Below are positions 9,132-16,891 of a stretch of 39,844 nucleotides of DNA, piece after piece. The stretch covers positions 1 through 39,844 of the forward strand of contig JACQUZ010000067.1 in the NCBI GenBank assembly GCA_016210055.1, written 5' to 3'. Position 1 is the first letter of the stretch. The number at the start of each line of letters is the position of its first letter. Under the pieces are notes generated by a model. It did no database searches. It was not told the DNA's origin and was given only the letters and a program-made list of their open reading frames with translations. This stretch comes from Deltaproteobacteria bacterium. GTDB lineage: Bacteria > Myxococcota_A > Polyangia > Haliangiales > SHYZ01. A program made the position numbers and the translations under genes.

Positions 9132-10229
9132 CTAGCGCGTGGCTCTCCGGGCCACGCGGCCTTGCATGAGCCCGTCGACGCTGGCGAGCAGATGCGCACG
9201 GCTGATCGACGAGCTGTTCCCCATGATCGCGACCGCTTGGGCCCCAGCGAGGTTGCCCAAGAAGCCGATCACGTCCGTCGGGACTGCCGCCGCGGCGCAA
9301 AGGGAGGTTAGGGCGAGCACCGCGTCCCCGGCCCCAACACGGTCCACGATCTCCTCGGCCAGCGCCGGGCAGTGAAAGAACCCCTCCCCCTCACGGAACA
9401 AGAGCGTTCCCTTGCGACCCCGCGTGACCATGACCGTCTTCGCGTGGAGCCGCTGCGACACGTCAACGACGAGGCCCTCCAAGTCGCCTCGCAGGCTGCG
9501 CGTGTCCAGGCGGATCTCGCCCTCGTGGACACTGATGTAATCGGCCCTTGGGTACTTGGAGATGGTGTGGAAACCAATGTTTGCCGCATTGAGCTGGGTG
9601 TTCACCGCCAAGAACTTGGCATGTTCAGACATCTCATCTATCGCCCTGGGCGTGATCAGCCCGTGCCCGTAGTCCGCGACGATGACGACGTCGTTCCTGG
9701 CGAGGAGCGGCTCGAGGGCCGCCAGAAACGCGTCTTCCTCGTCCTTCCCGAGCGGCTCGTCCTCGAGCTGGTAGACCCCGAAAAGCTTCGAGCGCGTGTA
9801 CGTGTCCACGAACCGCTGCTTGAGAATCGTTGGCGTGCCCGGCCTTGTAATGAATTGAGGGCGGATGTTGCTCCTGAGGCTGTCCCGCACGAAGTCCTCA
9901 TGCGAGGGGGAATCGCCCAGGCTGCTCAGCACGGTGACGTGGTCGCAGAACTCAGCGACGTGGTTTGCCACCGCGAGGACGCCGCCGGCATAGCGCTGGC
10001 GAGAGCGATAGCGCATGACGAGCATGGGCTCCTTGCCCGACTTGCCCATGGCGTCGCAGGAGACGTACTCGTCGAGGATTGTCTCCCCGACGACGAGCAC
10101 GCGCAGGCGCCTGAGCCATTCCACGTGGGCGTTCACCTCGGCGGCGGAATGCTGGCGGCGAAATTCAGCGAGGAACGCAGCGGCGTCTGTCGATGTCGGC
10201 ACGGCGGGGGCGTGTGCGCTTCGGCTCAT
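9132..10229 (-). CDS. hldA: PfkB-family heptose 7-phosphate kinase (HldA / HldE domain I)
   Basis: A 365-aa ribokinase/PfkB-family kinase of the RfaE domain I type. RVLVVGETILDEYV starts the fold near residue 47, RYAGGVLAVANH carries the substrate-binding GG near 80, and the catalytic anion hole DRVGAGDAV has GAGD at residues 299-302. It should phosphorylate D-glycero-D-manno-heptose 7-phosphate at C1. Domain II of HldE, the cytidylyltransferase fold, is absent; a separate NTP_transferase protein is encoded two genes downstream. The start at 10229 overlaps the epimerase stop as ATGA and avoids about 35 low-complexity upstream residues. There is a roughly 45-residue N-terminal extension before the kinase core. 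Confidence 0.9.
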   Translation of the reverse strand: MSRSAHAPAVPTSTDAAAFLAEFRRQHSAAEVNAHVEWLRRLRVLVVGETILDEYVSCDAMGKSGKEPMLVMRYRSRQRYAGGVLAVANHVAEFCDHVTVLSSLGDSPSHEDFVRDSLRSNIRPQFITRPGTPTILKQRFVDTYTRSKLFGVYQLEDEPLGKDEEDAFLAALEPLLARNDVVIVADYGHGLITPRAIDEMSEHAKFLAVNTQLNAANIGFHTISKYPRADYISVHEGEIRLDTRSLRGDLEGLVVDVSQRLHAKTVMVTRGRKGTLLFREGEGFFHCPALAEEIVDRVGAGDAVLALTSLCAAAAVPTDVIGFLGNLAGAQAVAIMGNSSSISRAHLLASVDGLMQGRVARRATR

Positions 10230-11254
10230 GGGGACACCTGCTCCGTGTTGTGTTGCGAGTTGCCCAAGAAATGAAACCAGGCGCGCGTCGCCTGGGCGAT
10301 GGAACCGGGCTCCCAGACGGGCGCCTGGCGCCAATCCTCAATGCGGTCGAGAAGACACGATACGCCTTGTTCGATTGACACCTTGGGCGAGAAGCCGAGG
10401 AGCTCTCGGGCCCGCGTGATATCCGCATGGGTGCAATCGGGCTCACCGGGGCGCTTGGGAACGTGAATCGCTTCGCCCCCGAGAAGCTCCACGAGTCGAT
10501 TGACCGTCACTGGAGTGCCCGTACCAATGTTCATGGCCTGGCCCGAGATGTGCGATTGGGCGGCGAGGACAAGTGCTTGCGCCACGTCGGTGACAAATGT
10601 GAAGTCCCTGCTCTGCGTGCCATCTCCGACCACGGTGAACGGCTTGCCCGCCAGCTTCTGGGCCAAGAAGACGCCAAACACCGCGCCGTACGTGCCGGAG
10701 GTGCGGGAGCGCGGCCCATACACGTTGAAGAGGCGGAGCGCCAGGGCTGGAAGTCGATATATCTTGGCCCAGTGCATGACGAGCTCTTCACCCAAGTACT
10801 TCGTTAACGCGTACGGGTACTGAGGACGTATTTCGGCCGTTTCTGCCGTTGGATAAGCGTCCGGGATGCCGTAGCACGACGAGGAGGCGGCGTACACGAA
10901 CCGCCGTACCCCGCCTTTTCGCGCCGCGTCGAGCACGCTCGCGGTGCCCGTGACGTTCGACCTGAAGTAATCGAGGGGCTGTTCGATCGATGGAACGATG
11001 TCCGCCAGGGCGGCGAGGTGAAAGACCCAATCAATCCCTTTGAATAGCGGAGCGATTGCGGAATGGTCCGAGACATCGAGCTGTTGAATGGAAAAGCGAG
11101 GGTGGCCAGCGACATGGGCGAGATTCGCGATGCGCCCCGTCGAGAGGTTGTCTACGACCAGGACGTGGTGACCCTCTTCGATGAGCCGGGTTACAAGATG
11201 GCTGCCAATAAAACCACACCCACCCGTCACGATCGACCGCGAGGGATTGGACAT
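10226..11254 (-). CDS. NAD-dependent sugar epimerase/dehydratase (extended SDR)
   Basis: A 342-aa extended short-chain dehydrogenase/reductase acting on nucleotide sugars. TGGCGFIGSHL at the N-terminus is the NAD-binding GxxGxxG motif; the active site is the AASSSCYG serine region near 124 with the YALTK Tyr/Lys pair near 148. RLFNVYGPR and SRDFTFVTDV are typical of UDP-sugar 4-epimerases and 4,6-dehydratases. Two ATG codons are adjacent (11257 and 11254). The second is preferred because GGAGG then lies 6 bases upstream, whereas the first is too close. It is the first gene of the heptose operon, directly behind a sigma-54 promoter. The exact substrate is unknown; a GDP- or UDP-sugar is likely. 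Confidence 0.9.
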   Translation of the reverse strand: MSNPSRSIVTGGCGFIGSHLVTRLIEEGHHVLVVDNLSTGRIANLAHVAGHPRFSIQQLDVSDHSAIAPLFKGIDWVFHLAALADIVPSIEQPLDYFRSNVTGTASVLDAARKGGVRRFVYAASSSCYGIPDAYPTAETAEIRPQYPYALTKYLGEELVMHWAKIYRLPALALRLFNVYGPRSRTSGTYGAVFGVFLAQKLAGKPFTVVGDGTQSRDFTFVTDVAQALVLAAQSHISGQAMNIGTGTPVTVNRLVELLGGEAIHVPKRPGEPDCTHADITRARELLGFSPKVSIEQGVSCLLDRIEDWRQAPVWEPGSIAQATRAWFHFLGNSQHNTEQVSP

Positions 11255-11277
11255 CATTCACCTCCGACGGCCGGGAT

Positions 11278-11293
11278 TGCAATGACGGTGCCA
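11278..11293 (-). promoter_or_regulatory. sigma-54 (RpoN) promoter of the heptose/epimerase operon
   Basis: On the minus strand the sequence reads TGGCAC-N5-TTGCA, a match to the -24/-12 consensus with the required GG-N10-GC spacing (-24 GG at 11292-11291, -12 GC at 11280-11279). The predicted transcription start is about 11267. That leaves a 13-base leader in which GGAGG (11265-11261) sits just before the ATG at 11254. The promoter geometry and the gene start therefore agree. No activator site was identified. Confidence 0.78.
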
Positions 11294-11419
11294 TGGGAGC
11301 GTCAACCTCGCCGACGAGCGACTCCCTTGGGATCCTTGTGCTTTCTCTCGGGGTAGGCGAAGGTGGTTTTAGGGCGCCTCGAGGGATGTCGTCGTAAATG
11401 GCGCCAGTACCGTCGCCCT

Positions 11420-13420
11420 CTACCGATCCGACGGGGTTGCAGGTTCAGCGACCAGTTTCTCCAGGGCCTCCAAGCTGGAACCCAGGTAGGGGCGAAGGAG
11501 CTCGCCCGCCATGCTGATGACGCTGAACAGCCGCTGTGAGGCGCCAAGGCTTTCATGCAAGGTCTTGGCGTCCTTCGCCGCCTCGCGTGCGTTGCGGATT
11601 TCGGCTTGGCGCAAGAGAGAAATGAAGAGAACCGGCTTGAGGAGCTTGGTGAGCTCTTTCTCGGCTTCATCGAGCCTGGAAAGCACCGCTTGATCGTGCT
11701 TGGCCTTCTCGGCGAGCTCCGTTGCGCGCTTCGCGTGCTCCACGCAGGCATCGAGGTACTCGACGATTTCTGCCAGGCGGTTACGCATTTTCGCCTGCCT
11801 GCCGCGGCGGTCGTTCCGGCGCATGGCGTCTTCGAGAATAGCGGGGACGTCCACGGGCTCCTGGCAGAATCGGGTGATAGCGTCGGCGAGGGGGACATGT
11901 TCCATTCCCTCGATAAACGCCCCTCCCTCCGTGCAATTGAACATCCTGACCTTGTCCTTGAGGGTCTTGGCGACGGTCTTGAACCAGCTCAAGAAGAGCT
12001 GGGAAGTGAGCGACGTTTGAGCCTTGCCACCGTAGTACCCGGGCACCAGCGCGAGACGCTCGGCCTTGGTTTGCTTGGCGCCTCCAATGGTCGCCATCTT
12101 GCTAAAGCCGTCGCTGTACCCCTCGGTCGAGAAGTAATGGCCACTGTCGTCGAGGACCAGGCGGGTGTCCCCATCGCAGCTCGACCTGACGTAGTACTGC
12201 CCATTTGAAAAAGCCAGGTCCTGGCCGACGAAAATGATGGGATCGCACCGCCAAAGAAGTGCCAATGAGAGTGCCGACGTGGCTACAGAGCCCCCGCTCG
12301 AAAGGCGTGCGTCGTCTCCCAGGCATTCGTAGATCCAGTCGTCGAGCTGGCTATTCCCCGCATATGTGAACACCCGACGCGCCGGGAAACGGAAGACCTC
12401 GGGATGAATGGTCGTGGCGAGCACCATCCCTTCGAATTCAGGAATGGGAATCCCCTCAAAGTGGTAGCGCAGGTCTTCTGGATCGAGCGCCATGACGAGA
12501 TCCGGGACCACTCCAGCCGCTTGCAGCGCGTGAAGGGTGTGGCTGAAGGTGATCAGGAGGGCCTTTCCCTTGAGCTGCGGAATGAGATGAACGTTCTTGG
12601 CCAGAGAGGGGCCAGGGGCGATGATGACGGCCGGGATGCCCTTGAATTGGCTCCTTAGGGCTTCGATCGAGGGCCACGACGCAATGCTTGGGAAGTTCTG
12701 GATGCCCTGCAGTACCCAAACCTCGCCAAAGGCGTCGAGGGTGTTCCTGCGCACCCGCAGGGCCTGGAGGGCCTCGCGGACCATGTCGCTCACCTCGCTC
12801 AAGAGCTCCTTGCTGACTCGTGGATCCGGGAGCTTCTTGCTCGTGGAGTGATCGGGCATTGCGCCCGGGTACGTAATCACGGCATTGCGCAGGTCGATGA
12901 GGTTACGAATGACGATGGCCTCGTCGGGATACCCCCCCGAGGGATCCTCACCGACCAGGTAAATGAGCAGCCGCTTTTGGCCTCGAGCGACGAGCTCGGC
13001 GGCGACCCGCTCGCCGCCGGTCCCAAGGAGCACCACCACGTCTTTCTCCACGTCCCAGGTGGGCGGAAGCAGGACGTCGACCATGAGCTCGATCCCCTCT
13101 TGGGTCTCGAGGAGCTCTTCGTCGGGAGGGAGTGGCCTTTGGAACCACGCCTTCGCAGCTTCCTCTCCCAGTCGGATGCGCTCGGTGAACTCACGCATCT
13201 GCACCAGCGTCTCAATACCCCTGGGCGTCATGGGCGGCGGCGCGCTCCCGAGCTTGTCTCGGACGTCACCGAGCTCGGCGCGCTCCTTTCGGAAGCGGTG
13301 CACGAGGGGGCGGATGATCCTGTAATCCGCGTGGTGCACGGCCTTTTTCACCTGGTCCGCGAGAATCGCCAGGGAACGGAGTCGCTCATGCACGAGGATG
13401 AGGGGATGAGAATCTTCCAT
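11420..13420 (-). CDS. maf1: Maf-family (DUF115) flagellin glycosyltransferase, copy 1
   Basis: A 666-aa cytoplasmic protein of the motility-associated factor (Maf/DUF115, MptE-like) family. These transfer activated sugars to Ser/Thr of flagellin before export. The core motif IIAPGPSLAKN has GPSL at residues 270-273, followed by ITFSHTLHAL, DLVMALDPEDLRYH, then VFVGQDLAFS-type and TEGGAFIEG-type segments, all characteristic of the Maf central domain. The N-terminal 240 and C-terminal 120 residues are mainly helical, as in Maf proteins. It lies 12 bases after its paralog and 162 bases before the sigma-54-driven sugar operon. Characterised Maf enzymes use CMP-nonulosonates; no genes for those sugars are in the window. 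Confidence 0.9.
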   Translation of the reverse strand: MEDSHPLILVHERLRSLAILADQVKKAVHHADYRIIRPLVHRFRKERAELGDVRDKLGSAPPPMTPRGIETLVQMREFTERIRLGEEAAKAWFQRPLPPDEELLETQEGIELMVDVLLPPTWDVEKDVVVLLGTGGERVAAELVARGQKRLLIYLVGEDPSGGYPDEAIVIRNLIDLRNAVITYPGAMPDHSTSKKLPDPRVSKELLSEVSDMVREALQALRVRRNTLDAFGEVWVLQGIQNFPSIASWPSIEALRSQFKGIPAVIIAPGPSLAKNVHLIPQLKGKALLITFSHTLHALQAAGVVPDLVMALDPEDLRYHFEGIPIPEFEGMVLATTIHPEVFRFPARRVFTYAGNSQLDDWIYECLGDDARLSSGGSVATSALSLALLWRCDPIIFVGQDLAFSNGQYYVRSSCDGDTRLVLDDSGHYFSTEGYSDGFSKMATIGGAKQTKAERLALVPGYYGGKAQTSLTSQLFLSWFKTVAKTLKDKVRMFNCTEGGAFIEGMEHVPLADAITRFCQEPVDVPAILEDAMRRNDRRGRQAKMRNRLAEIVEYLDACVEHAKRATELAEKAKHDQAVLSRLDEAEKELTKLLKPVLFISLLRQAEIRNAREAAKDAKTLHESLGASQRLFSVISMAGELLRPYLGSSLEALEKLVAEPATPSDR

Positions 13421-13432
13421 GACGGCGAGATC

Positions 13433-15340
13433 TTACCGCGAAGCAGGGCACCCGGGCGAAAGGATCGCTCGGGCGGTGAGCAGGTGCTGGTGGATTCGAG
13501 TGAGGGTATCGGCCAGCCGCTCCGACCTAGGCATGATCGAGTGAAAGGGAAGCTGGCGGATTGCGCTTGCGAGCTCCAATTCAACTGTCTCGAGCGCTCG
13601 CCTGACCCCTCGATCTTGGTTGGAGGGCGGTGCGAGGAGGACGTAGGTCTTCACACAATCGATGCACTTCTCAACCGACGGAAGGAGTCTCTCGACGAGG
13701 CGAAGGGCCGCCCGTCGCCGATCCGTCATGCACGTCGCGGCCACCGCACCGTCGAGAAGCCGGTCCACCGAAATCCTGGCCTCGGGGAGAAGCGAGAGTA
13801 CTCCCTCCAGGGGCTCGTGGAGCATTCCATCAATATGAACTCCCCCCTCGGTGCAATTGTACAACGTCGTCCTGCCCGCCTCGGCTCGAGCGACTCGGCT
13901 GAACCAATCGCGGAACATCCTAAAGGTAGCCGACGTTGGCACGGCCCCGCCAAAGTAGCCGGTCGCGGTGACCAATCGCTCCTTGCGGCTCGACGCTGCA
14001 CCGCCGACGGACATCAGGTTCCGAAAGCCCTCGCTGTACCCGGCAAGCTGAAACGATTGGCCGTCCGCCGACACCTCGAGGCGCGTCTCTCCGTCGCAAC
14101 TCGTCGAAACGTAGAGCTGCCCCTCGTCAAACGACAGGTCTTGGCCAACGAAAACGATGGGATTGCAGCCAAGCGCAAGACCGAGGCTCAGGGCAGCGTG
14201 GGCCACTGAGCCCCCGCTCGCCAAGTGCAGCTTGTCGCCGAGCGAATCGTAAATCCAATCGTCCGTCGAGTTCGCGGCAGGGAACGAAAGGACGCGTCGG
14301 GCCGGCAACGCGAAAAGCTTGGGGCAGACCCTCGCTCCCAGGACGAGCGCCGCTGGCTCCTCAATCCGATACCCGTTGAAATGGTAGGAAAGGTCTTCGG
14401 GATCCAGGGCAAGGACGAGGTCTGGGACCACGTTGGCACGTTGAAGCGCCGCGAGGGCATGGCTAAACGTGACGAGAATCGCCCGTCCCTTGAACTTGGG
14501 AAGAAGGTGGACGTTCTTCCTCAGGGATGGCCCGGGAGCAATGATGACCATCGGCCTGCCCGTAAACAGGCCCTGCATGAGGTCAATGGATGGCGACCTG
14601 GCAATGGCGGGCAGGTTGACAACCGCCTGTTCAATCCATAGCTCACCGAACTGGCGGATCGTATCTTGTCGTGCCTGCGCCGCCTCGAAGGACTCATGAA
14701 GCGCCGCGACGACCCGCTCATGGACGCCTGCGGTGATCTCGGGATCGGGGAGCCGCTTGGTAATGACCTGCTTCGGCAGCTCCCCGGGAAGCTCGTCCAC
14801 CGCTCGCCCGACCTCCTCGAGGGACTGGACGAGCGTCACCTCACGCGGAAGCCCGAGCGCATGCATCCCGCTCCGCGAGTAGACGATGACGCGCTCCTGG
14901 CCAAGGGCAATGAGGGCCTTGGCCAGGTTCTCGCCGCCTCTGCCGACGAGAGCAATCAGGTCGCGCGCGGGCTCCCAATCGAGCGGAAGAAGGGCATTCG
15001 CCAATAGCTCGGCACCCCGCTCGGATCGCAGGAGGTCGTCCTCGGGCACGCTCGGTGGCGCCCTGAATGCACGCAGGGCCTCCTGTCCGGCGATGATTCG
15101 GGCGGACGCTTCCTGAAGCATGCGGATCAGGACCGCGCCAGCGGGCCCTGGGGGGACCTTGAGCGATGGTGAGCCGAGCCCGCTCGGGCCCAGCGCCGCA
15201 GCGATGGCGGGTGCCACCTCGCGGTAGAGCCGGCGCACCTCTCGGTGATTGGAAGCATTCACCGCCTGGCAGAGCTCGTCCGACGCCTTGGCCAGGTCCT
15301 CGAGCTCAGCGCATAGGGCCACGAGCGCGTCGCCTTCCAT
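13433..15340 (-). CDS. maf2: Maf-family (DUF115) flagellin glycosyltransferase, copy 2
   Basis: A 635-aa paralog of the downstream Maf protein. The motif IIAPGPSLRKN again has GPSL at residues 270-273, so the two N-terminal halves have matching lengths. VTFSHALAALQ, DLVLALDPEDLSYH, FVGQDLSF and TEGGVHIDG follow in the same order. It begins 27 bases after the stop of a FliS-like gene that itself follows flagellin 1, so flagellin, chaperone and glycosyltransferases are consecutive. Two Maf copies may act on different flagellins, different sites or different sugars; sequence alone does not decide. The start at 15340 gives the best alignment with copy 1. Confidence 0.9.
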   Translation of the reverse strand: MEGDALVALCAELEDLAKASDELCQAVNASNHREVRRLYREVAPAIAAALGPSGLGSPSLKVPPGPAGAVLIRMLQEASARIIAGQEALRAFRAPPSVPEDDLLRSERGAELLANALLPLDWEPARDLIALVGRGGENLAKALIALGQERVIVYSRSGMHALGLPREVTLVQSLEEVGRAVDELPGELPKQVITKRLPDPEITAGVHERVVAALHESFEAAQARQDTIRQFGELWIEQAVVNLPAIARSPSIDLMQGLFTGRPMVIIAPGPSLRKNVHLLPKFKGRAILVTFSHALAALQRANVVPDLVLALDPEDLSYHFNGYRIEEPAALVLGARVCPKLFALPARRVLSFPAANSTDDWIYDSLGDKLHLASGGSVAHAALSLGLALGCNPIVFVGQDLSFDEGQLYVSTSCDGETRLEVSADGQSFQLAGYSEGFRNLMSVGGAASSRKERLVTATGYFGGAVPTSATFRMFRDWFSRVARAEAGRTTLYNCTEGGVHIDGMLHEPLEGVLSLLPEARISVDRLLDGAVAATCMTDRRRAALRLVERLLPSVEKCIDCVKTYVLLAPPSNQDRGVRRALETVELELASAIRQLPFHSIMPRSERLADTLTRIHQHLLTARAILSPGCPASR

Positions 15341-15367
15341 GCGGCGAATGTACCACGAGCACGGTGG

Positions 15368-15757
15368 CTACTTGCCGCCACCAATATTGACCGTGGCCTC
15401 TGAAAAGGCATCGCGGAGGGTCGTGAGGATGCCCAATGGGTCGCTGATCGTCCGGGGAGGGCCGGACAGAAGAGCCTGCTCCAACTGATCCTGCACGAAG
15501 AGGTACAGGCTCGCGAGGTGAGCACAAAGCTCGGGCGCCACCGAATAATCGAGCGCAGAGGCGAGGGCGTCCACGATCTCGAGAACCTTGCGAATCGACC
15601 GCCGCTTCGACTCGTGATCCTCGTTGGCCAGGCAATCGAGTGCCCGTCCGCACTCGAGCACCGCACGCTCGAAGAGCGCGTTCATGAGCTCGACCGAGGA
15701 CGGTGGGACCACCGGCGGGCTCGCAAGGGCTTCGACTTTCATCTTCGGCAGGTTCAT
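15368..15757 (-). CDS. FliS-family flagellin chaperone, paralog A
   Basis: A 129-aa helical protein with the FliS pattern: ALFERAVLECGRALD, KVLEIVDALASALDYSVAPELC, LYLFVQDQLEQAL, LTTLRDAFSEA. FliS binds the C-terminal D0 region of flagellin in the cytosol and stops early polymerisation. The start at 15757 has AGGAGA seven bases upstream. The N-terminus begins MNL and aligns without gaps to paralog B for the first 29 residues up to ALF. It lies downstream of flagellin 1 and upstream of the maf genes. The pairing suggests it serves flagellin 1, or holds it for glycosylation (inference). Confidence 0.85.
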   Translation of the reverse strand: MNLPKMKVEALASPPVVPPSSVELMNALFERAVLECGRALDCLANEDHESKRRSIRKVLEIVDALASALDYSVAPELCAHLASLYLFVQDQLEQALLSGPPRTISDPLGILTTLRDAFSEATVNIGGGK

Positions 15758-15839
15758 TTCAATGTCTCCTGGCAAGGCAATTGCCAATCGCGGCCGTAAC
15801 CATAAAGCGTCCACTTATTCACCGGGCCCATGGGCTAAT

Positions 15840-16694
15840 CTACCCCCTGAGGAGCGAGAGGCCGACCTGCGGCAACTGGTTGGCCTGCGCGAGGACAGAC
15901 ACGCCCGCCTGGTTGAGGATTTGGTTCCTGGTGAACTCGGAGGTCTCGTACGAGATATCGACGTCGCGGATGCGCGAGTTGGACGCCATCAAGTTCTCGC
16001 GCTGGGAAGCGACGTTGTCGATGGCGATGACGAGCCGATTCTGCGCGGCGCCGATCGAGGCACGGGCGGTGGAGACGTCCTGGATGGCGGCGTCGATGGA
16101 CTCGAGGGATCCCAGGGCTCCGCTGTCGGTACCCGACGCGTGGCTGATCGAAGTCGAGCCTATGCGGTAGGTGGTGGTGCCGATCGAGGAGACGTTGACG
16201 TCGTCCACGGTGACGCTGATCTGGTTCTCCGCCGTGCACGCGAACACGCCGACCTGGAAAGCAAAGGAGGCGGTCGTGTTGAGGAGCTTCCGCCCATTGA
16301 AGTCAGTCACGTTGCCGATGCGGTCGATTTCACTCACCAGGGCCTGGAACTCGTTGTTCAGGTACCCGCGCGTGGTGTCGTCCTGCGTCGCGTTCGCCGA
16401 TTGCACCGCCAGCTCGCGCATTCTCGACAGGGCGCCGTGGATCTCGTTGAGAGCACCCTCAGCGACCTGGATCATCGAGACGCCGTCCTGGGCGTTGCGC
16501 TGGGCTTGGGCTAGGCCGCGGATCTGCGCCTTCAAGGTCTCGCTAATCGCGAGCCCGGCGGCGTCGTCGCCCGCCTTGTTGATGCGGAGGCCTGAGGACA
16601 GCCTGCCGATGTTGGAGGACAGCCCGCGCTGGGTCTTGTCGAGGTTCCTAAGCACCGCGACGGTTTCAACGTTCGTGACTAATGAGATCGCCAT
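15840..16694 (-). CDS. fliC1: flagellin 1
   Basis: A 284-aa short flagellin consisting of the D0/D1 core with only a small central domain. The N-terminal signature (LSSGLRINKAGDDAAGLAIS, residues 32-51) and C-terminal region (QILNQAGVSVLAQANQLPQ) are complete. It differs from flagellin 2 at only about nine residues. Cys153 in VFACTAEN is unusual, because flagellins generally lack cysteine. The middle is rich in Ser and Thr, as expected for O-glycosylation by Maf enzymes. It has its own sigma-28 promoter at 16728-16754 and an AGGAGAAGGG ribosome site. The filament subunit is exported through the flagellar type III pathway without a cleaved signal. Confidence 0.96.
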   Translation of the reverse strand: MAISLVTNVETVAVLRNLDKTQRGLSSNIGRLSSGLRINKAGDDAAGLAISETLKAQIRGLAQAQRNAQDGVSMIQVAEGALNEIHGALSRMRELAVQSANATQDDTTRGYLNNEFQALVSEIDRIGNVTDFNGRKLLNTTASFAFQVGVFACTAENQISVTVDDVNVSSIGTTTYRIGSTSISHASGTDSGALGSLESIDAAIQDVSTARASIGAAQNRLVIAIDNVASQRENLMASNSRIRDVDISYETSEFTRNQILNQAGVSVLAQANQLPQVGLSLLRG

Positions 16695-16727
16695 TTCCCT
16701 TCTCCTGGCATCGTTGGCCTACCTAAT

Positions 16728-16754
16728 GAGTCGGCCATTTGAGAGAGAAGTTAA
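16728..16754 (-). promoter_or_regulatory. sigma-28 (FliA) promoter of flagellin 1
   Basis: Minus-strand TTAACTTC (16754-16747), 11 bases, then GCCGACTC (16735-16728). This compares with the FliA consensus TAAAGTTT-N11-GCCGATAA. The -10 core GCCGA is perfect and the spacer length is exact; the -35 is the weakest of the four in the window. It lies 33 bases upstream of the flagellin 1 ATG, leaving room for a leader with AGGAG. The rest of the 197-base spacer between flagellins 1 and 2 shows no gene. Confidence 0.7.
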
Positions 16755-16891
16755 GTGCTGGACACTTCATCCGATCTTGGACTCTCTTAGGGGCGGGAAG
16801 CGGGAGAGCGGGGCGCGCCTGGAGGACGCGTCCCGAGCGGAGAGAAAGCCGAAGCTGGGAGCAAGGGTAGCGGGAGAGAAGACGTACCTGC

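Noticed and set aside
12848..14209. Long open frame (about 450 codons) on the + strand opposite the maf genes
   Set aside because: It is antisense to two well-supported coding genes, has no recognisable domain and is expected from GC-rich codon bias. The same applies to other long opposite-strand frames, for example 33849-35246 opposite flhA.
15771..15786. Sigma-54-like TGGCAAT-N4-TTGCC before FliS paralog A
   Set aside because: Spacing is right, but the transcript would start three bases before the ATG and exclude the ribosome site AGGAGA, so it probably is not a working promoter for this gene.
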